Positions 35,711 through 44,188 of a stretch of 64,000 nucleotides of DNA are shown piece by piece. Below the pieces are notes generated by a model. It ran no database searches, was not told the DNA's origin, and saw only the letters and a list, made by a program, of their open reading frames with translations. The translations under genes and the position numbers were made by a program. The stretch's first letter is position 1; each line of letters opens with the position of its first letter. Origin of the DNA: Psychrobacillus psychrodurans (GTDB lineage Bacteria; Bacillota; Bacilli; Bacillales_A; Planococcaceae); NCBI RefSeq assembly GCF_027563345.1, contig NZ_JAMKBK010000013.1; one strand, given 5' to 3'.

Positions 35711-36802
35711 ATGAAACAAACAGAAAAAATACAATCATATCTACAAGAACATCAAATTGATGCTGCATTTATCACAACTCCAGATAACGTTTTTTACTTT
35801 ACTGGATTCAGAAGTAATCCACATGAGCGTCTGCTAGGTGTAGCAATTTTCAAAGACTCAGCACCATTTATAATTTGTCCTAAAATGGAAATTCCAGATG
35901 CTAAAGCAGCAGGATGGGATGGAGAAATAATCGGACATGAGGATACCGATAATGCATGGGACATCCTCGCACAAAAAATCCAAAGTACAGCTGGTAATAT
36001 CCAAAGCCTTGCCGTTGAGAAATCACATATGACGGTGGAAAGATTAGAAGCTCTCGATGAAAGAATAACTGACCTTCAAGTATCTAGAATCGATGAAAAA
36101 ATCAATGACCTTCGTGTTATTAAATCGGAAGCAGAACTAGTGAATATGCGCAAGGCAGCTGAGCTTGCAGACTATGCAATTGAAGTAGGTTGCAAGGAAA
36201 TTGCAGAAGGTAAAACGGAGCTTGAGATTTTAAATGCTATTGAACTGGCTGTAAAAGAAAAAGGAGCTGCACAGATGTCATTTGACACAATGGTACTTAG
36301 CGGACCTAAAACTGCTTCTCCTCACGGAACTCCTGGAGATCGTAAAATTCAAAAAGGAGACTTCGTCCTATTCGACTTAGGGGTAGTTTATAACGGCTAT
36401 TGCTCAGACATCACTCGTACAGTTGCATTCGGAGAACCTTCTCCAGACAAACGTGAAATTTATGAAACTGTTCGTAAAGCTGAAGAAGCAGCAGTTGAAG
36501 CAGTGAAACCAGGTATTACTGCTATGGCTCTTGATAAAATTGCAAGAGATATTATTACAGCCGCTGGTTACGGAGATTATTTTACACATCGTTTAGGCCA
36601 TGGACTAGGAATATCAGTTCACGAATTCCCATCAATTACTGGTGTTAACGATATGAAACTTGAAACAGGAATGGTATTTACAATTGAACCAGGTATCTAT
36701 CACCCTGAAATTACAGGCGTTCGTATTGAGGATGATGTAGTGGTGACAGATAATGGTGTAGAAGTGTTAACGAAGTTCCCAAAAGAATTACAAGTTTTAT
36801 AA
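35711..36802 (+). CDS. Xaa-Pro peptidase family protein
   Basis: An M24 metallopeptidase (363 aa) that is likely to cut Xaa-Pro dipeptides or N-terminal prolines. The N-terminal domain is creatinase-like. Metal ligands appear in FDLGVVYNGYCSDITRT (two Asp), HRLGHGLGISVHE (His), FTIEPGIYHP (Glu) and GVRIEDDVVV (Glu). I place the start at ATG 35711 with AGAGGTG upstream; the frame extends further without a ribosome site. A bidirectional terminator follows. Confidence 0.9.
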   Translation: MKQTEKIQSYLQEHQIDAAFITTPDNVFYFTGFRSNPHERLLGVAIFKDSAPFIICPKMEIPDAKAAGWDGEIIGHEDTDNAWDILAQKIQSTAGNIQSLAVEKSHMTVERLEALDERITDLQVSRIDEKINDLRVIKSEAELVNMRKAAELADYAIEVGCKEIAEGKTELEILNAIELAVKEKGAAQMSFDTMVLSGPKTASPHGTPGDRKIQKGDFVLFDLGVVYNGYCSDITRTVAFGEPSPDKREIYETVRKAEEAAVEAVKPGITAMALDKIARDIITAAGYGDYFTHRLGHGLGISVHEFPSITGVNDMKLETGMVFTIEPGIYHPEITGVRIEDDVVVTDNGVEVLTKFPKELQVL

Positions 36803-36838
36803 TAGATTTTATAAAGCACTGTGGATGGTCTGGAACTG

Positions 36839-36885
36839 CACCCCAAATGTTAGAGTTATTAATCTAACTTTCGGGGTGTTTTTAG
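36839..36885 (+). terminator. Terminator between convergent genes
   Basis: CACCCCAAATGTTAGA pairs with TCTAACTTTCGGGGTG (a few mismatches) and is followed by TTTTTAG on the plus strand. It overlaps the end of the gene on the minus strand. Confidence 0.8.
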
Positions 36886-37643
36886 TCTTCAAACGCTTTT
36901 ACAAGCGGCCACATTCTTACCTCGATTATTTTGGAATAATGAAAAATTGCACTGTCATTCTCTACCACAATTCCTTGACTACTAAGCATTGTGTTTTCTT
37001 TTATTTCGGATTCTGCCTGTTGTAACAGCCAAGGATGATGTAATATATCACATCGTAATGGAACACCTTTTGAATTTAAAGTATACAGACAATAACGTTC
37101 CACTAACCACTCTTCAAAAGAGCCTTTCTCCGCAAAATAAGGCTTTGAAACTGGACGATAATCTGCTACGAACCGTGCATCCCCCTTCACTCTTTTACTC
37201 TCATATTTAATCAGATCTGCATGCTTTTGTACTTTTATATGTGCATGCACATATGGTAAGTGATAGAACGTTCTAGCAACTTTTACAGCAAGAAGATTCG
37301 TTGCATCTAGACTAAAAAAGTATACTCCTGGTTTTCCATCAATAATTACGTATGTCCGAACATTCAGCTCGGGAAATTTATCAGTTCCTGGTACAGGAGG
37401 TAAACCACGCAATCGAATATCAGTCATATGAAATGGTACTACTCCAACCCAACACTTACCATCATATGTATCTAAAGGTAGTACTTCAGGTACTAGTTTA
37501 CGTAAAACTTCATATTTAACCGGAAAATGAGCAAAAAGTAAATCATTCCACGTTTGCTTCATTACCCATGGCAAGTTAGGTAGTGGCCATAATCTGTGGC
37601 CAGCATCCCAATTCGTTTTATTAGGTTTTTGATAGTCTTTCAA
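36882..37643 (-). CDS. YqjF-like protein (DUF2071)
   Basis: The 253-aa protein matches the DUF2071/YqjF family, whose structure resembles acetoacetate decarboxylase but whose role is unknown. Visible conserved parts are LLFAHFPV, VGVVPFHMTDIRLRGLPPVPGT, NVRTYVIIDGKPGVYFFSLDA (in parts) and RFVADYRPVS. The start is TTG at 37643 with AAGGAG 10 bases upstream. It converges with the peptidase gene and is not part of an obvious operon. Confidence 0.8.
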   Translation of the reverse strand: MKDYQKPNKTNWDAGHRLWPLPNLPWVMKQTWNDLLFAHFPVKYEVLRKLVPEVLPLDTYDGKCWVGVVPFHMTDIRLRGLPPVPGTDKFPELNVRTYVIIDGKPGVYFFSLDATNLLAVKVARTFYHLPYVHAHIKVQKHADLIKYESKRVKGDARFVADYRPVSKPYFAEKGSFEEWLVERYCLYTLNSKGVPLRCDILHHPWLLQQAESEIKENTMLSSQGIVVENDSAIFHYSKIIEVRMWPLVKAFED

Positions 37644-37716
37644 AATTTCTTAGCTCCTTCTCACTTAAATCAAATAATACGCACTCAAGATGCCTTTTTC
37701 AAAATTGTTTCTAACT

Positions 37717-38058
37717 CTAGAATACCAAGTATCCAACATAGGCAACAGCAAATCCTCCCGTATAAGTAGAAAGGAAATATATCAGCCATAATTTAGGATG
37801 CTTTTGCAAGGAATATAGTTCTTTATTTAATGTAGAGAAAGTGGTCAGGGAGCCTAGTAATCCTATACCAATTAGTAGCAGATAAATTTCTCCTGCTTGT
37901 GCACCTACCAATAAACCAAGTAAAAGACCGCCAACAAGATTAACTGAAAGGGTTCCAAATGGAAAAGCACCACTTGTGTTTTTATTCAGCTTTTCAGAAA
38001 TGATAAATCGAATATTTGCTCCTATAAATCCTGCAATACCCACTAAGATGAAACTCAT
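37717..38058 (-). CDS. crcB: Fluoride channel protein FluC/CrcB (second)
   Basis: FluC subunits form dual-topology dimers that export fluoride. The 113-aa protein has four membrane segments and the family residues: LVGIAGFIGANIRFIIS, TLSVNLVGGLLLGLLVG with the pore Asn, and GIGLLGSLTTFSTLNKE with the Na-binding and Phe-box turn. It overlaps the neighbouring crcB gene by 4 bases (ATGA), so the two partners are coupled, as often for heterodimeric CrcB pairs. Confidence 0.93.
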   Translation of the reverse strand: MSFILVGIAGFIGANIRFIISEKLNKNTSGAFPFGTLSVNLVGGLLLGLLVGAQAGEIYLLLIGIGLLGSLTTFSTLNKELYSLQKHPKLWLIYFLSTYTGGFAVAYVGYLVF

Positions 38059-38411
38059 TTACTCACCTCGTTTTTCCAACCAAAATTACTCATTAAAATT
38101 CCACCTAGAATACTAAGTATTATATAAAGTACTGCTAGATAAACTTGTCCATCCTCTATCATCGTTATCGTTTCCACACTAAATGTAGAAAAGGTAGTAA
38201 AAGATCCAAGGAAACCTGTCCCAATAGCAACCTTTAGTTTACTAGAAATCGGTAATGCTCTGGACGTTATATATGCCAATGCATAACATCCAATCAGGTT
38301 AACTAGTAAAGTAGAGAATGGAAATCCTGAGTCATATACCATAAAAATATTAACCAAATACCTTGTAATTGCGCCTAAAGCACCTGCTATTCCTATGTAC
38401 ATATACACCAT
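38055..38411 (-). CDS. crcB: Fluoride channel protein FluC/CrcB (first)
   Basis: Paralogue of the gene after it. The 118-aa protein has four membrane segments with YIGIAGALGAITRYLVN, TLLVNLIGCYALAYI (pore Asn), and GTGFLGSFTTFSTFSVET. Two different FluC subunits in tandem suggest a fixed-orientation heterodimer. No fluoride riboswitch is visible in the 67 bases upstream, which contain only the ald stem-loop, so expression may depend on readthrough from ald or a nearby weak promoter. Confidence 0.93.
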   Translation of the reverse strand: MVYMYIGIAGALGAITRYLVNIFMVYDSGFPFSTLLVNLIGCYALAYITSRALPISSKLKVAIGTGFLGSFTTFSTFSVETITMIEDGQVYLAVLYIILSILGGILMSNFGWKNEVSK

Positions 38412-38437
38412 AAAAGATCACCTCATTAACTAGAAAT

Positions 38438-38464
38438 CACTCAAAGCATTATTGCCTTGAGTGA
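38438..38464 (-). terminator. Stem-loop after ald
   Basis: TCACTCAAGGC pairs with GCTTTGAGTGA on the minus strand; the following bases are TTTCTAG. The T run is weak, so it may allow readthrough into the crcB genes. Confidence 0.5.
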
Positions 38465-38478
38465 CTAATTTTAAAATA

Positions 38479-39594
38479 TTAGTTTAAAAGTGTTGCTACG
38501 TCTACATATGGTAGGCCTTGCGCCTCTGCAACTGCTTTAAAAGTAACATGACCATCTAATGTATTAAGCCCTTTTTGTAAAGAAAGGTTATCTAAACAAG
38601 CTTGTTTATAGCCTTTATTGGCAATTTGTAAAGCATACGGTATTGTCGCATTTATAAGCGCCATAGTAGAAGTTCTTGGTACTGCACCTGGCATATTAGC
38701 AACAGCGTAATGTACAACACCATGCTTTTCATATGTTGGGTTATCATGTGTTGTAATGCGATCAGAAGTTTCAAAGATCCCACCTTGGTCGATTGCAATA
38801 TCAATAACAACAGAACCTGGAGACATCGTTTTAATCATTTCTTCCGTTACCAGTTTCGGAGCTTTTGCACCAGGTATTAATACACAACCAATAACTAAAT
38901 CCGCTTCTTTAACTGCTTCTGCAATATTATACGGGCTAGAAATTAATGTTTGAATGGTTGATCCAAAGATATCCTCTAATTGGCGAAGACGATCCGGGTT
39001 TAGATCGATGATGGTAACCTGTGCTCCCATTCCAATTGCAACGCGAGCGGCATTTGCACCAGCGATTCCTCCCCCTATTATTGCTACTTTTGCACGTGGG
39101 ACTCCAGGAACTCCTCCAAGTAATATCCCTTTTCCTCCGTTAATTTGCTCTAGATACTGTGCGCCAATTTGGGTTGCCATACGACCTGCAACCTCACTCA
39201 TCGGAGACAATAAAGGTAATGTATTATTAGGAAGTTGAACTGTTTCATATGCAATTGCAGTAACTTTTTTGTCTAATAATACTTTTGTTAAATCTGCTTC
39301 AGGTGCTAAATGTAAATATGTGAAAAGAATCGACTCTTCACGTATTAAGTCAAATTCAGCACGAGTAGGTTCTTTTACTTTCATAACCATTTCTTGATTC
39401 CATGCTTCTTTAGCCGTTGATACAATTTTTGCTCCTGCAGCTATATAGTCTTCATCGGTAAAGCTTGACCCAAGACCAGCACCAGTTTCAATAAAAACTT
39501 CATGTTTAAAATGCGTTAAACTTACTACACCAGCCGGTGTCATTGCAACGCGATTTTCATTGTTTTTTGTTTCCTTTGGAATCCCAATACGCAT
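38479..39594 (-). CDS. ald: Alanine dehydrogenase
   Basis: Ald converts L-alanine to pyruvate and ammonia with NAD; it is used in alanine catabolism and in Bacillus sporulation. Start: ATG at 39594 with AGGAGG upstream (371 aa, MRIGIPKETKNNENRVAMTP). Catalytic Lys is in VMKVKEPTRAE, and His in YLHLAPEADL; NAD is bound by GGGIAGANAARVAIGMG. The length matches the family. It precedes the crcB pair. Confidence 0.95.
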   Translation of the reverse strand: MRIGIPKETKNNENRVAMTPAGVVSLTHFKHEVFIETGAGLGSSFTDEDYIAAGAKIVSTAKEAWNQEMVMKVKEPTRAEFDLIREESILFTYLHLAPEADLTKVLLDKKVTAIAYETVQLPNNTLPLLSPMSEVAGRMATQIGAQYLEQINGGKGILLGGVPGVPRAKVAIIGGGIAGANAARVAIGMGAQVTIIDLNPDRLRQLEDIFGSTIQTLISSPYNIAEAVKEADLVIGCVLIPGAKAPKLVTEEMIKTMSPGSVVIDIAIDQGGIFETSDRITTHDNPTYEKHGVVHYAVANMPGAVPRTSTMALINATIPYALQIANKGYKQACLDNLSLQKGLNTLDGHVTFKAVAEAQGLPYVDVATLLN

Positions 39595-39820
39595 ATTTCG
39601 CATCCTCCTATGTAAACCATGTTGTTGTGAAAATGACACATTATTTTCTTGCATCATTTCATACAAATCCATTCTATCATTTATATATTTAAAATACCGC
39701 AACAATTTAATTTTCTGTTACAAGTATTCACAAATACGACTTAATAAAAATGAATAATAAGGAGGAATATGTCTAACAATCTCGAATAATATATATATAA
39801 CCAACAAGGAGGTTTTTAAA

Positions 39821-40276
39821 ATGACATTAAAATATAATCAAATTTTAGTTGCTGTCGATGGATCCAAAGAAGCAGAATATGCATTTAAAAAATCTGTTTC
39901 TATTGCTGCACGTAACAATGCAACATTAAATCTTATCAATATTATTGATACTCGTTCATTTGCAGCGATTGAGGCTTATGACCGTTCTATCGCTGAAAGA
40001 GCTCAAACGTTTGCAGAGGATTTACTAGGTGGATATAAAAAAGAAGCGCTTGCCGCTGGAGTACAAAATGTGAATGTCGTAGTTGATTACGGCTCGCCAA
40101 AAACAATGATCTCTAAGGATATTGCTAAAAAAGTAGAAGCAGATTTAATTATCTGTGGTGCAACTGGTCTAAATGCAATGGAAAGATTTTTAATTGGTAG
40201 CGTATCCGAATATATCGTACGTTCTGCTACTTGCGATGTACTAGTAGTTCGTACTGATGAACCACTAGAAGCGTAG
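39821..40276 (+). CDS. Universal stress protein (UspA family)
   Basis: A single-domain Usp of 151 aa with NQILVAVDGSKEAEYAFKK at the start (nucleotide-binding Asp) and the ATP loop GATGLNAMERFLIGSVSEYI near the C-terminus, which has the G-2x-G-9x-G-S/T pattern of ATP-binding members. Exact role is not known; these proteins are induced by stress. A strong AAGGAGG precedes it. A tiny open frame with its own ribosome site (ATG 39769, 6 codons) lies in its leader. It has its own terminator. Confidence 0.9.
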   Translation: MTLKYNQILVAVDGSKEAEYAFKKSVSIAARNNATLNLINIIDTRSFAAIEAYDRSIAERAQTFAEDLLGGYKKEALAAGVQNVNVVVDYGSPKTMISKDIAKKVEADLIICGATGLNAMERFLIGSVSEYIVRSATCDVLVVRTDEPLEA

Positions 40277-40290
40277 TATATAAAACAATA

Positions 40291-40335
40291 AAAATGGTTG
40301 GTCGTGAAACTTTTCACAACTAACCATTTTTTTGT
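40291..40335 (+). terminator. Terminator of the usp gene
   Basis: AAATGGTTGGT pairs with ACTAACCATTT-type bases and is followed by TTTTTTG. The loop holds GTGAAACTTTTCAC, itself a small palindrome, so the hairpin is long. Confidence 0.8.
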
Positions 40336-40414
40336 TTAAGATAGAATTGCCTAGCTTCTCATATTCTATTCAAGTGTTATTATGATTACCTACACCTATT
40401 GATATACTCTTCTC

Positions 40415-40948
40415 TTACTTACATCTTTTAATCCTATCACATATAATATTCACAATCTCCAAAACTGGCAAAGTCCCATCTACACTTATGTCAGAATCGG
40501 GTTTAATCGTCTTTAACATCTCAAGATAGCCCCTTCTTCCACGCGAAACATAGTTATCCAGATCCTGCAAAATAATTCGATTGGTATCATTTTGAAAATC
40601 GCGAGTTAACCTACGCGCAAGAGCAACATCTAAAGGGGTATCAATAAATACAGTAAAATCTATGAATCCACGTATCATGGAATGCTTATATGCAAATGGA
40701 TAATCTAATATTATAAAGTTCAGTTGTTCTGAAAGTAGTATTTCTAAGTCCTTTAAGAGAGGAGATAAATTCCAATCGTCATAAATAGCACCGCTATCTA
40801 CCCAATTTATAATGTCGTCCGGCCCTTCAAAATCATAGTTATCAAAGAAGAGTGATTTAGAATTATGTAATTTTTCGCTTAGCTGTCTTACTATAGTTGT
40901 TTTCCCACCACCAGACACGGCAGCTATCGAAATGACAAATGGTCGCAT
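40415..40948 (-). CDS. P-loop nucleoside kinase-like protein
   Basis: The 177-aa protein begins RPFVISIAAVSGGGKTT, a P-loop as in uridine kinase and related enzymes, and later has the Walker B-like LNFIILDYPFAYKH and RRLTRDFQ, which resembles the lid. Short aligned stretches do not fix a substrate; uridine kinase-like is a reasonable guess. Start: ATG at 40948 with TAGGGGGG upstream; a longer frame has no ribosome site. It is alone, with no clear operon partner. Confidence 0.7.
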   Translation of the reverse strand: MRPFVISIAAVSGGGKTTIVRQLSEKLHNSKSLFFDNYDFEGPDDIINWVDSGAIYDDWNLSPLLKDLEILLSEQLNFIILDYPFAYKHSMIRGFIDFTVFIDTPLDVALARRLTRDFQNDTNRIILQDLDNYVSRGRRGYLEMLKTIKPDSDISVDGTLPVLEIVNIICDRIKRCK

Positions 40949-41245
40949 TTTATCCCCCCTATAAAAATTCAAAAATCTCAGTTCTTCCTTTTCAAGTGGA
41001 ACGACAGAAAGTTTAAGTTGTTCCCTCCTTTTGTTAATCTATTTAAGTAATATTATTCTTTTTGATATTTGAAAAGATAAAGATTTCCATTACCAAATAG
41101 AGCATACTTAATGCTATTTAAGTATCTGTAGGGTGTGGGTGTGGGTGTGGGTGTGGGTGTGGGTGTGGGTGTTATACTTCTTCTACTCCCATCCTCTCTT
41201 CTGGTATTCTATAAAATCTTCCATATCTCCTGCCTTTCTTATTAA
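40949..41245. other. Gap with hexanucleotide repeat
   Basis: The gap between the kinase gene and ackA contains seven copies of GGGTGT at 41131-41172 (listed separately). The rest is AT-rich, and I saw no other gene or repeat. A purine-rich segment near 40980-41040 has no recognised function. Confidence 0.5.
41131..41172 (+). repeat. Perfect GGGTGT x7 tandem repeat
   Basis: Seven uninterrupted copies of GGGTGT, in 42 bases. The run of GGG triplets could form a G-quadruplex on the plus strand. Its length suggests slippage-prone DNA. It is not inside a gene and lies about 180 bases upstream of the kinase start codon and 230 bases after ackA. Confidence 0.95.
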
Positions 41246-41277
41246 CAAAAAAGGACATAGAGTATTCTCTACGTCCT
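41246..41277 (-). terminator. Terminator of ackA
   Basis: On the minus strand AGGACGTAGAG pairs with CTCTATGTCCT around 4 bases and is followed by TTTTTT. It lies 120 bases after the ackA stop codon. Confidence 0.85.
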
Positions 41278-41400
41278 ACTTAATAGTACATTTTACACAT
41301 GTGTTTTTTACATCTAATGGGAACAAGAATTGCATATTATTCTCAATAGTTTTCGTTTAGCCAGTGGTCCATAGAACTTCTTTATGTCACCTGATACCTC

Positions 41401-42591
41401 TTACAGCTTTGCAATCCTCACCGTATCTCTAGCTATCATAATTTCTTCATTTGTTGGAATTACAATTACTTTCACGGGAGAGTGTGGATAATTGATGAAA
41501 GTTTCTTTCCCGTTTATTTTATTTAAATCTGGATCCATATAAACACCCATAAACTGGAGTCCCTTTAATACTTTTTCCCTTATTACTTCACTATTCTCTC
41601 CGATACCAGCTGTAAAAATAATGGCATCTACGCCATTCATACGTGCAGCATAGGATCCCATGTATTTATGAATTCGATCGGCAAAAACGTCAAGTGCCAG
41701 CTGCGCACGATCATTTCCTTTAGAAGCTTCTCCAACAATATCTCGTAAATCACTAGAGAATCCTGAAACACCTAGCATTCCAGATTTTTTATTAAGAATA
41801 TCTAGGATACCCTCTGCATCTTTACCTGTTTTCTCCATCAAATAAGGGATTAAAGCAGGATCAATATTACCAGATCTTGTTCCCATTGTTACACCCGCAA
41901 GCGGCGTAAAACCCATGGATGTATCGATTGATTTACCATGTTGAATAGCTGCAATACTTGCCCCATTTCCAAGGTGACAGGATATAAATCTAGTTGTTTC
42001 CAACGGTCTATTTAAGAGGACTGCAGCTCTTTGCGATACGTACTTATGTGAAGTCCCGTGGAAACCATATTTTCTTATACCGTATTTTTCGTAATAGTCA
42101 TAAGGAATTGAGTACAGATAAGAGCTTTCTGGCATCGTTTGATGAAAAGCAGTATCAAAAACTGCTACTGCTGGAACATTTGGAAGCTCCTTTTTAAATA
42201 CTCTTATTCCAGTAATATTCGCTGGATTATGAAGTGGTGCTAATTCCGATAATTCTTCTAGCGTATCTAGTACCTCTGCAGTTATTAAAACAGAATCACT
42301 ATAAACCTCACCACCATGTACTACTCGATGCCCAATTCCTTGAATATCATTTAACGAATGAATCACATTCTTTTCTATCAGCATACTCATCAATAATTTT
42401 ACCGCTTGTTCATGATTGTCCACCTGTTCAATAATATTAATACGTTCATCATTTGTCGACATTGTAAAAATAGGATTTCCTAGACCAATTCTTTCTATTA
42501 GTCCTTTAGCAATTACCTGTTCGTCTAACATTTCAAAAACTTGGAACTTTAATGAAGAGCTTCCTGCATTTATTGCTAAAATTATTGGCAT
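41401..42591 (-). CDS. ackA: Acetate kinase
   Basis: AckA makes ATP and acetate from acetyl phosphate in overflow metabolism. The 396-aa protein has ILAINAGSSSLKFQVFE, HRVVHGGEVYSDS, FDTAFHQTMPESSYLY, and GFHGTSHKYVSQ (with catalytic residues), then SCHLGNGASIAAI and GDAGIGENSEV-type GFTAGIGENSEVI. Length is typical. The ribosome site AAGGAG is inside the 3' arm of an inverted repeat (42599-42646) whose T run reaches the ATG, so expression may be attenuated or coupled to ytxK upstream. Confidence 0.96.
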   Translation of the reverse strand: MPIILAINAGSSSLKFQVFEMLDEQVIAKGLIERIGLGNPIFTMSTNDERINIIEQVDNHEQAVKLLMSMLIEKNVIHSLNDIQGIGHRVVHGGEVYSDSVLITAEVLDTLEELSELAPLHNPANITGIRVFKKELPNVPAVAVFDTAFHQTMPESSYLYSIPYDYYEKYGIRKYGFHGTSHKYVSQRAAVLLNRPLETTRFISCHLGNGASIAAIQHGKSIDTSMGFTPLAGVTMGTRSGNIDPALIPYLMEKTGKDAEGILDILNKKSGMLGVSGFSSDLRDIVGEASKGNDRAQLALDVFADRIHKYMGSYAARMNGVDAIIFTAGIGENSEVIREKVLKGLQFMGVYMDPDLNKINGKETFINYPHSPVKVIVIPTNEEIMIARDTVRIAKL

Positions 42592-42598
42592 AAAAAAC

Positions 42599-42646
42599 GC
42601 TCCTTCGTTGAACTAGTACTTTAATTGTACCGTTCAAAGAAGGAGC
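42599..42646 (-). promoter_or_regulatory. Hairpin sequestering the ackA ribosome site
   Basis: On the minus strand GCTCCTTCTTTGAAC with GGTAC pairs with GTAC-TA-GTTCAACGAAGGAGC (one mismatch, one bulge). The 3' arm holds AAGGAG, and GTTTTTT runs into the ackA ATG. It looks like a ytxK terminator whose 3' arm is also the Shine-Dalgarno site. The ytxK stop codon is only about 7 bases upstream. Confidence 0.75.
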
Positions 42647-42653
42647 TAGCAAC

Positions 42654-43598
42654 TCACTTGGTATTCTGTTCTTGCCAAATTTCGATCTTTTTCAAAAATA
42701 ATTCCATAGCTTCTTTGTTCATCATATTCGGAACCTTCGCTAATAGTACCTCTCTTGGAGCTTTCAAATCATTACTCTTCTTTTGTAATATCAAAAGACT
42801 TTTCTCTTGTCCCTTTGTTTTGAAAATGGAATTTGGGAATTGAATAACAGCTTGAATCCAACCATTTTCCTTGATGAATTCATGAAGTTTCGGTGCTTGT
42901 TTAGATTCAAATATAGTATCTGGCACTAAAAAGAATAGATAGCCACCCGGTTTTACATGCTTCATCGACTGCTCCATAAATAAATGATGAGCATACGACA
43001 TTTCTTCTGTACTGTGGAGGAAGTAGTCCTGTGAAGTTTCTGTATCTGGATAATATCCAACAGGTAGATCGCTTACGACAATATCCACAGGGTCAATTAA
43101 AAGAGGCTTTAAAGCATCTTGCCTAAATAATCGTATGTCATGCGTAAGGAGTTCACCTGTCTGCGCTGCTAATTGAATTAGTAATTCATCAATTTCTACA
43201 CCAAATGCATGGTTTTCTGTCGGCAATGCATTCATAATAGTATAAAGCAAATTGCCAGTTCCTAATGCAGGGTCTAGAATTGACAATTCCTTTCTATCTT
43301 TCGTCATCTCTTTTACAAAATAACTTACTAATAATCCAATTGCATCCGGTGTCATCTGATGATTAACCTGAGCAGACTTCTTCATGCCTTTTAATATAGC
43401 TAATTGTATAGCTTTTCGAATTTCTTCTTTGCCTGCGTCTATTATAGATGGCCTTTTTTTATCAGATAACCAAAGTTCGAGTGCATATACGACACCTTCT
43501 AAATACGTTGCAGAAGCTTCGTTCTCGATGTAACTACTCTCTTGATCAATATAAGTAAAAATTTGTTCAACATGTGTGTGCATAGTATTATCCCTCAT
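42654..43598 (-). CDS. ytxK: Class I DNA methyltransferase-like protein YtxK
   Basis: The 314-aa protein has a helical N-terminus and a class I methyltransferase domain with DPALGTGNLLYTIMN (SAM motif I) and IVVSDLPVGYYP (motif IV, in place of NPPY). In Bacillus it is encoded ahead of ackA. The substrate is not known and DNA may not be the target. Start: ATG at 43598 with AAGGAG 11 bases upstream; a GTG four codons earlier is too close to that site. Its ribosome site lies in the 3' arm of the tpx hairpin. Confidence 0.85.
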   Translation of the reverse strand: MRDNTMHTHVEQIFTYIDQESSYIENEASATYLEGVVYALELWLSDKKRPSIIDAGKEEIRKAIQLAILKGMKKSAQVNHQMTPDAIGLLVSYFVKEMTKDRKELSILDPALGTGNLLYTIMNALPTENHAFGVEIDELLIQLAAQTGELLTHDIRLFRQDALKPLLIDPVDIVVSDLPVGYYPDTETSQDYFLHSTEEMSYAHHLFMEQSMKHVKPGGYLFFLVPDTIFESKQAPKLHEFIKENGWIQAVIQFPNSIFKTKGQEKSLLILQKKSNDLKAPREVLLAKVPNMMNKEAMELFLKKIEIWQEQNTK

Positions 43599-43605
43599 AG
43601 TAAAA

Positions 43606-43628
43606 CCCACTCCTTACTTCAGAGTGGG
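43606..43628 (-). promoter_or_regulatory. tpx terminator-like hairpin containing the ytxK ribosome site
   Basis: On the minus strand CCCACTC pairs with GAGTGGG around 9 bases, and TTTTAC follows. The 3' arm has AAGGAG, used as the ytxK ribosome site. The T run is short, so termination is probably partial. Confidence 0.65.
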
Positions 43629-43647
43629 CTTGCATTATTTTAGTTAA

Positions 43648-44154
43648 TTAATTCGTTAAGGCTTTTACTGCTTCTAATGCTTTTTCATAGTTTGGATGAT
43701 CTGTTCCTTCTCCAACATATTCAGCATAAGTTACAACATCGTTTTTATCTACTACAAACACAGAACGTGCTAATAAGCGTAATTCTTGCATTAGTACTCC
43801 GTATGCTTCTCCAAATGATGCATCACGGTGGTCAGATAAAGTTTGGATTGCTTCAGCAGCATTAGCACCACACCAACGTTTTTGAGCGAAAGGTAAGTCC
43901 ATTGAAACAGTTAAAATTACAACATCGTCACCTAAACTAGCAGCCTCTGAGTTAAATTTGTTAGTTTGTGTAGAACAAACTCCAGTATCAAGGGAAGGTA
44001 CTACACTGATTAAACGAATTTTACCAGTTGAATCTTGTAAAGTCACGGGTGATAAATCATTTGCTAGCACTGAAAAGTTAGGTGCCTTTTCTCCAACTAC
44101 CACTTCTTTACCAACTAATGTTACAGGATTATTTTTGAATGTTACTTCTGCCAT
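43648..44154 (-). CDS. tpx: Thiol peroxidase
   Basis: Tpx reduces hydrogen peroxide and organic peroxides with thioredoxin. The 168-aa protein has the peroxidatic Cys in SLDTGVCSTQTNKF (near residue 60) and the resolving Cys in KRWCGANAAEAI (near 94), the usual 2-Cys arrangement. Length matches E. coli and Bacillus Tpx. GGAGG precedes it. It is the first gene of a tpx-ytxK-ackA block; B. subtilis has ytfI and ytfJ between this gene and yteJ, which are absent here. Confidence 0.96.
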   Translation of the reverse strand: MAEVTFKNNPVTLVGKEVVVGEKAPNFSVLANDLSPVTLQDSTGKIRLISVVPSLDTGVCSTQTNKFNSEAASLGDDVVILTVSMDLPFAQKRWCGANAAEAIQTLSDHRDASFGEAYGVLMQELRLLARSVFVVDKNDVVTYAEYVGEGTDHPNYEKALEAVKALTN

Positions 44155-44188
44155 AATATGTAGCCTCCTTTTTCATACCTTCATCTTA

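Noticed and set aside
39769..39792. Six-codon open frame with AAGGAGG before the usp gene
   Set aside because: The ribosome site is only 3 bases from the ATG, and such short frames arise by chance; mentioned in the usp entry only.
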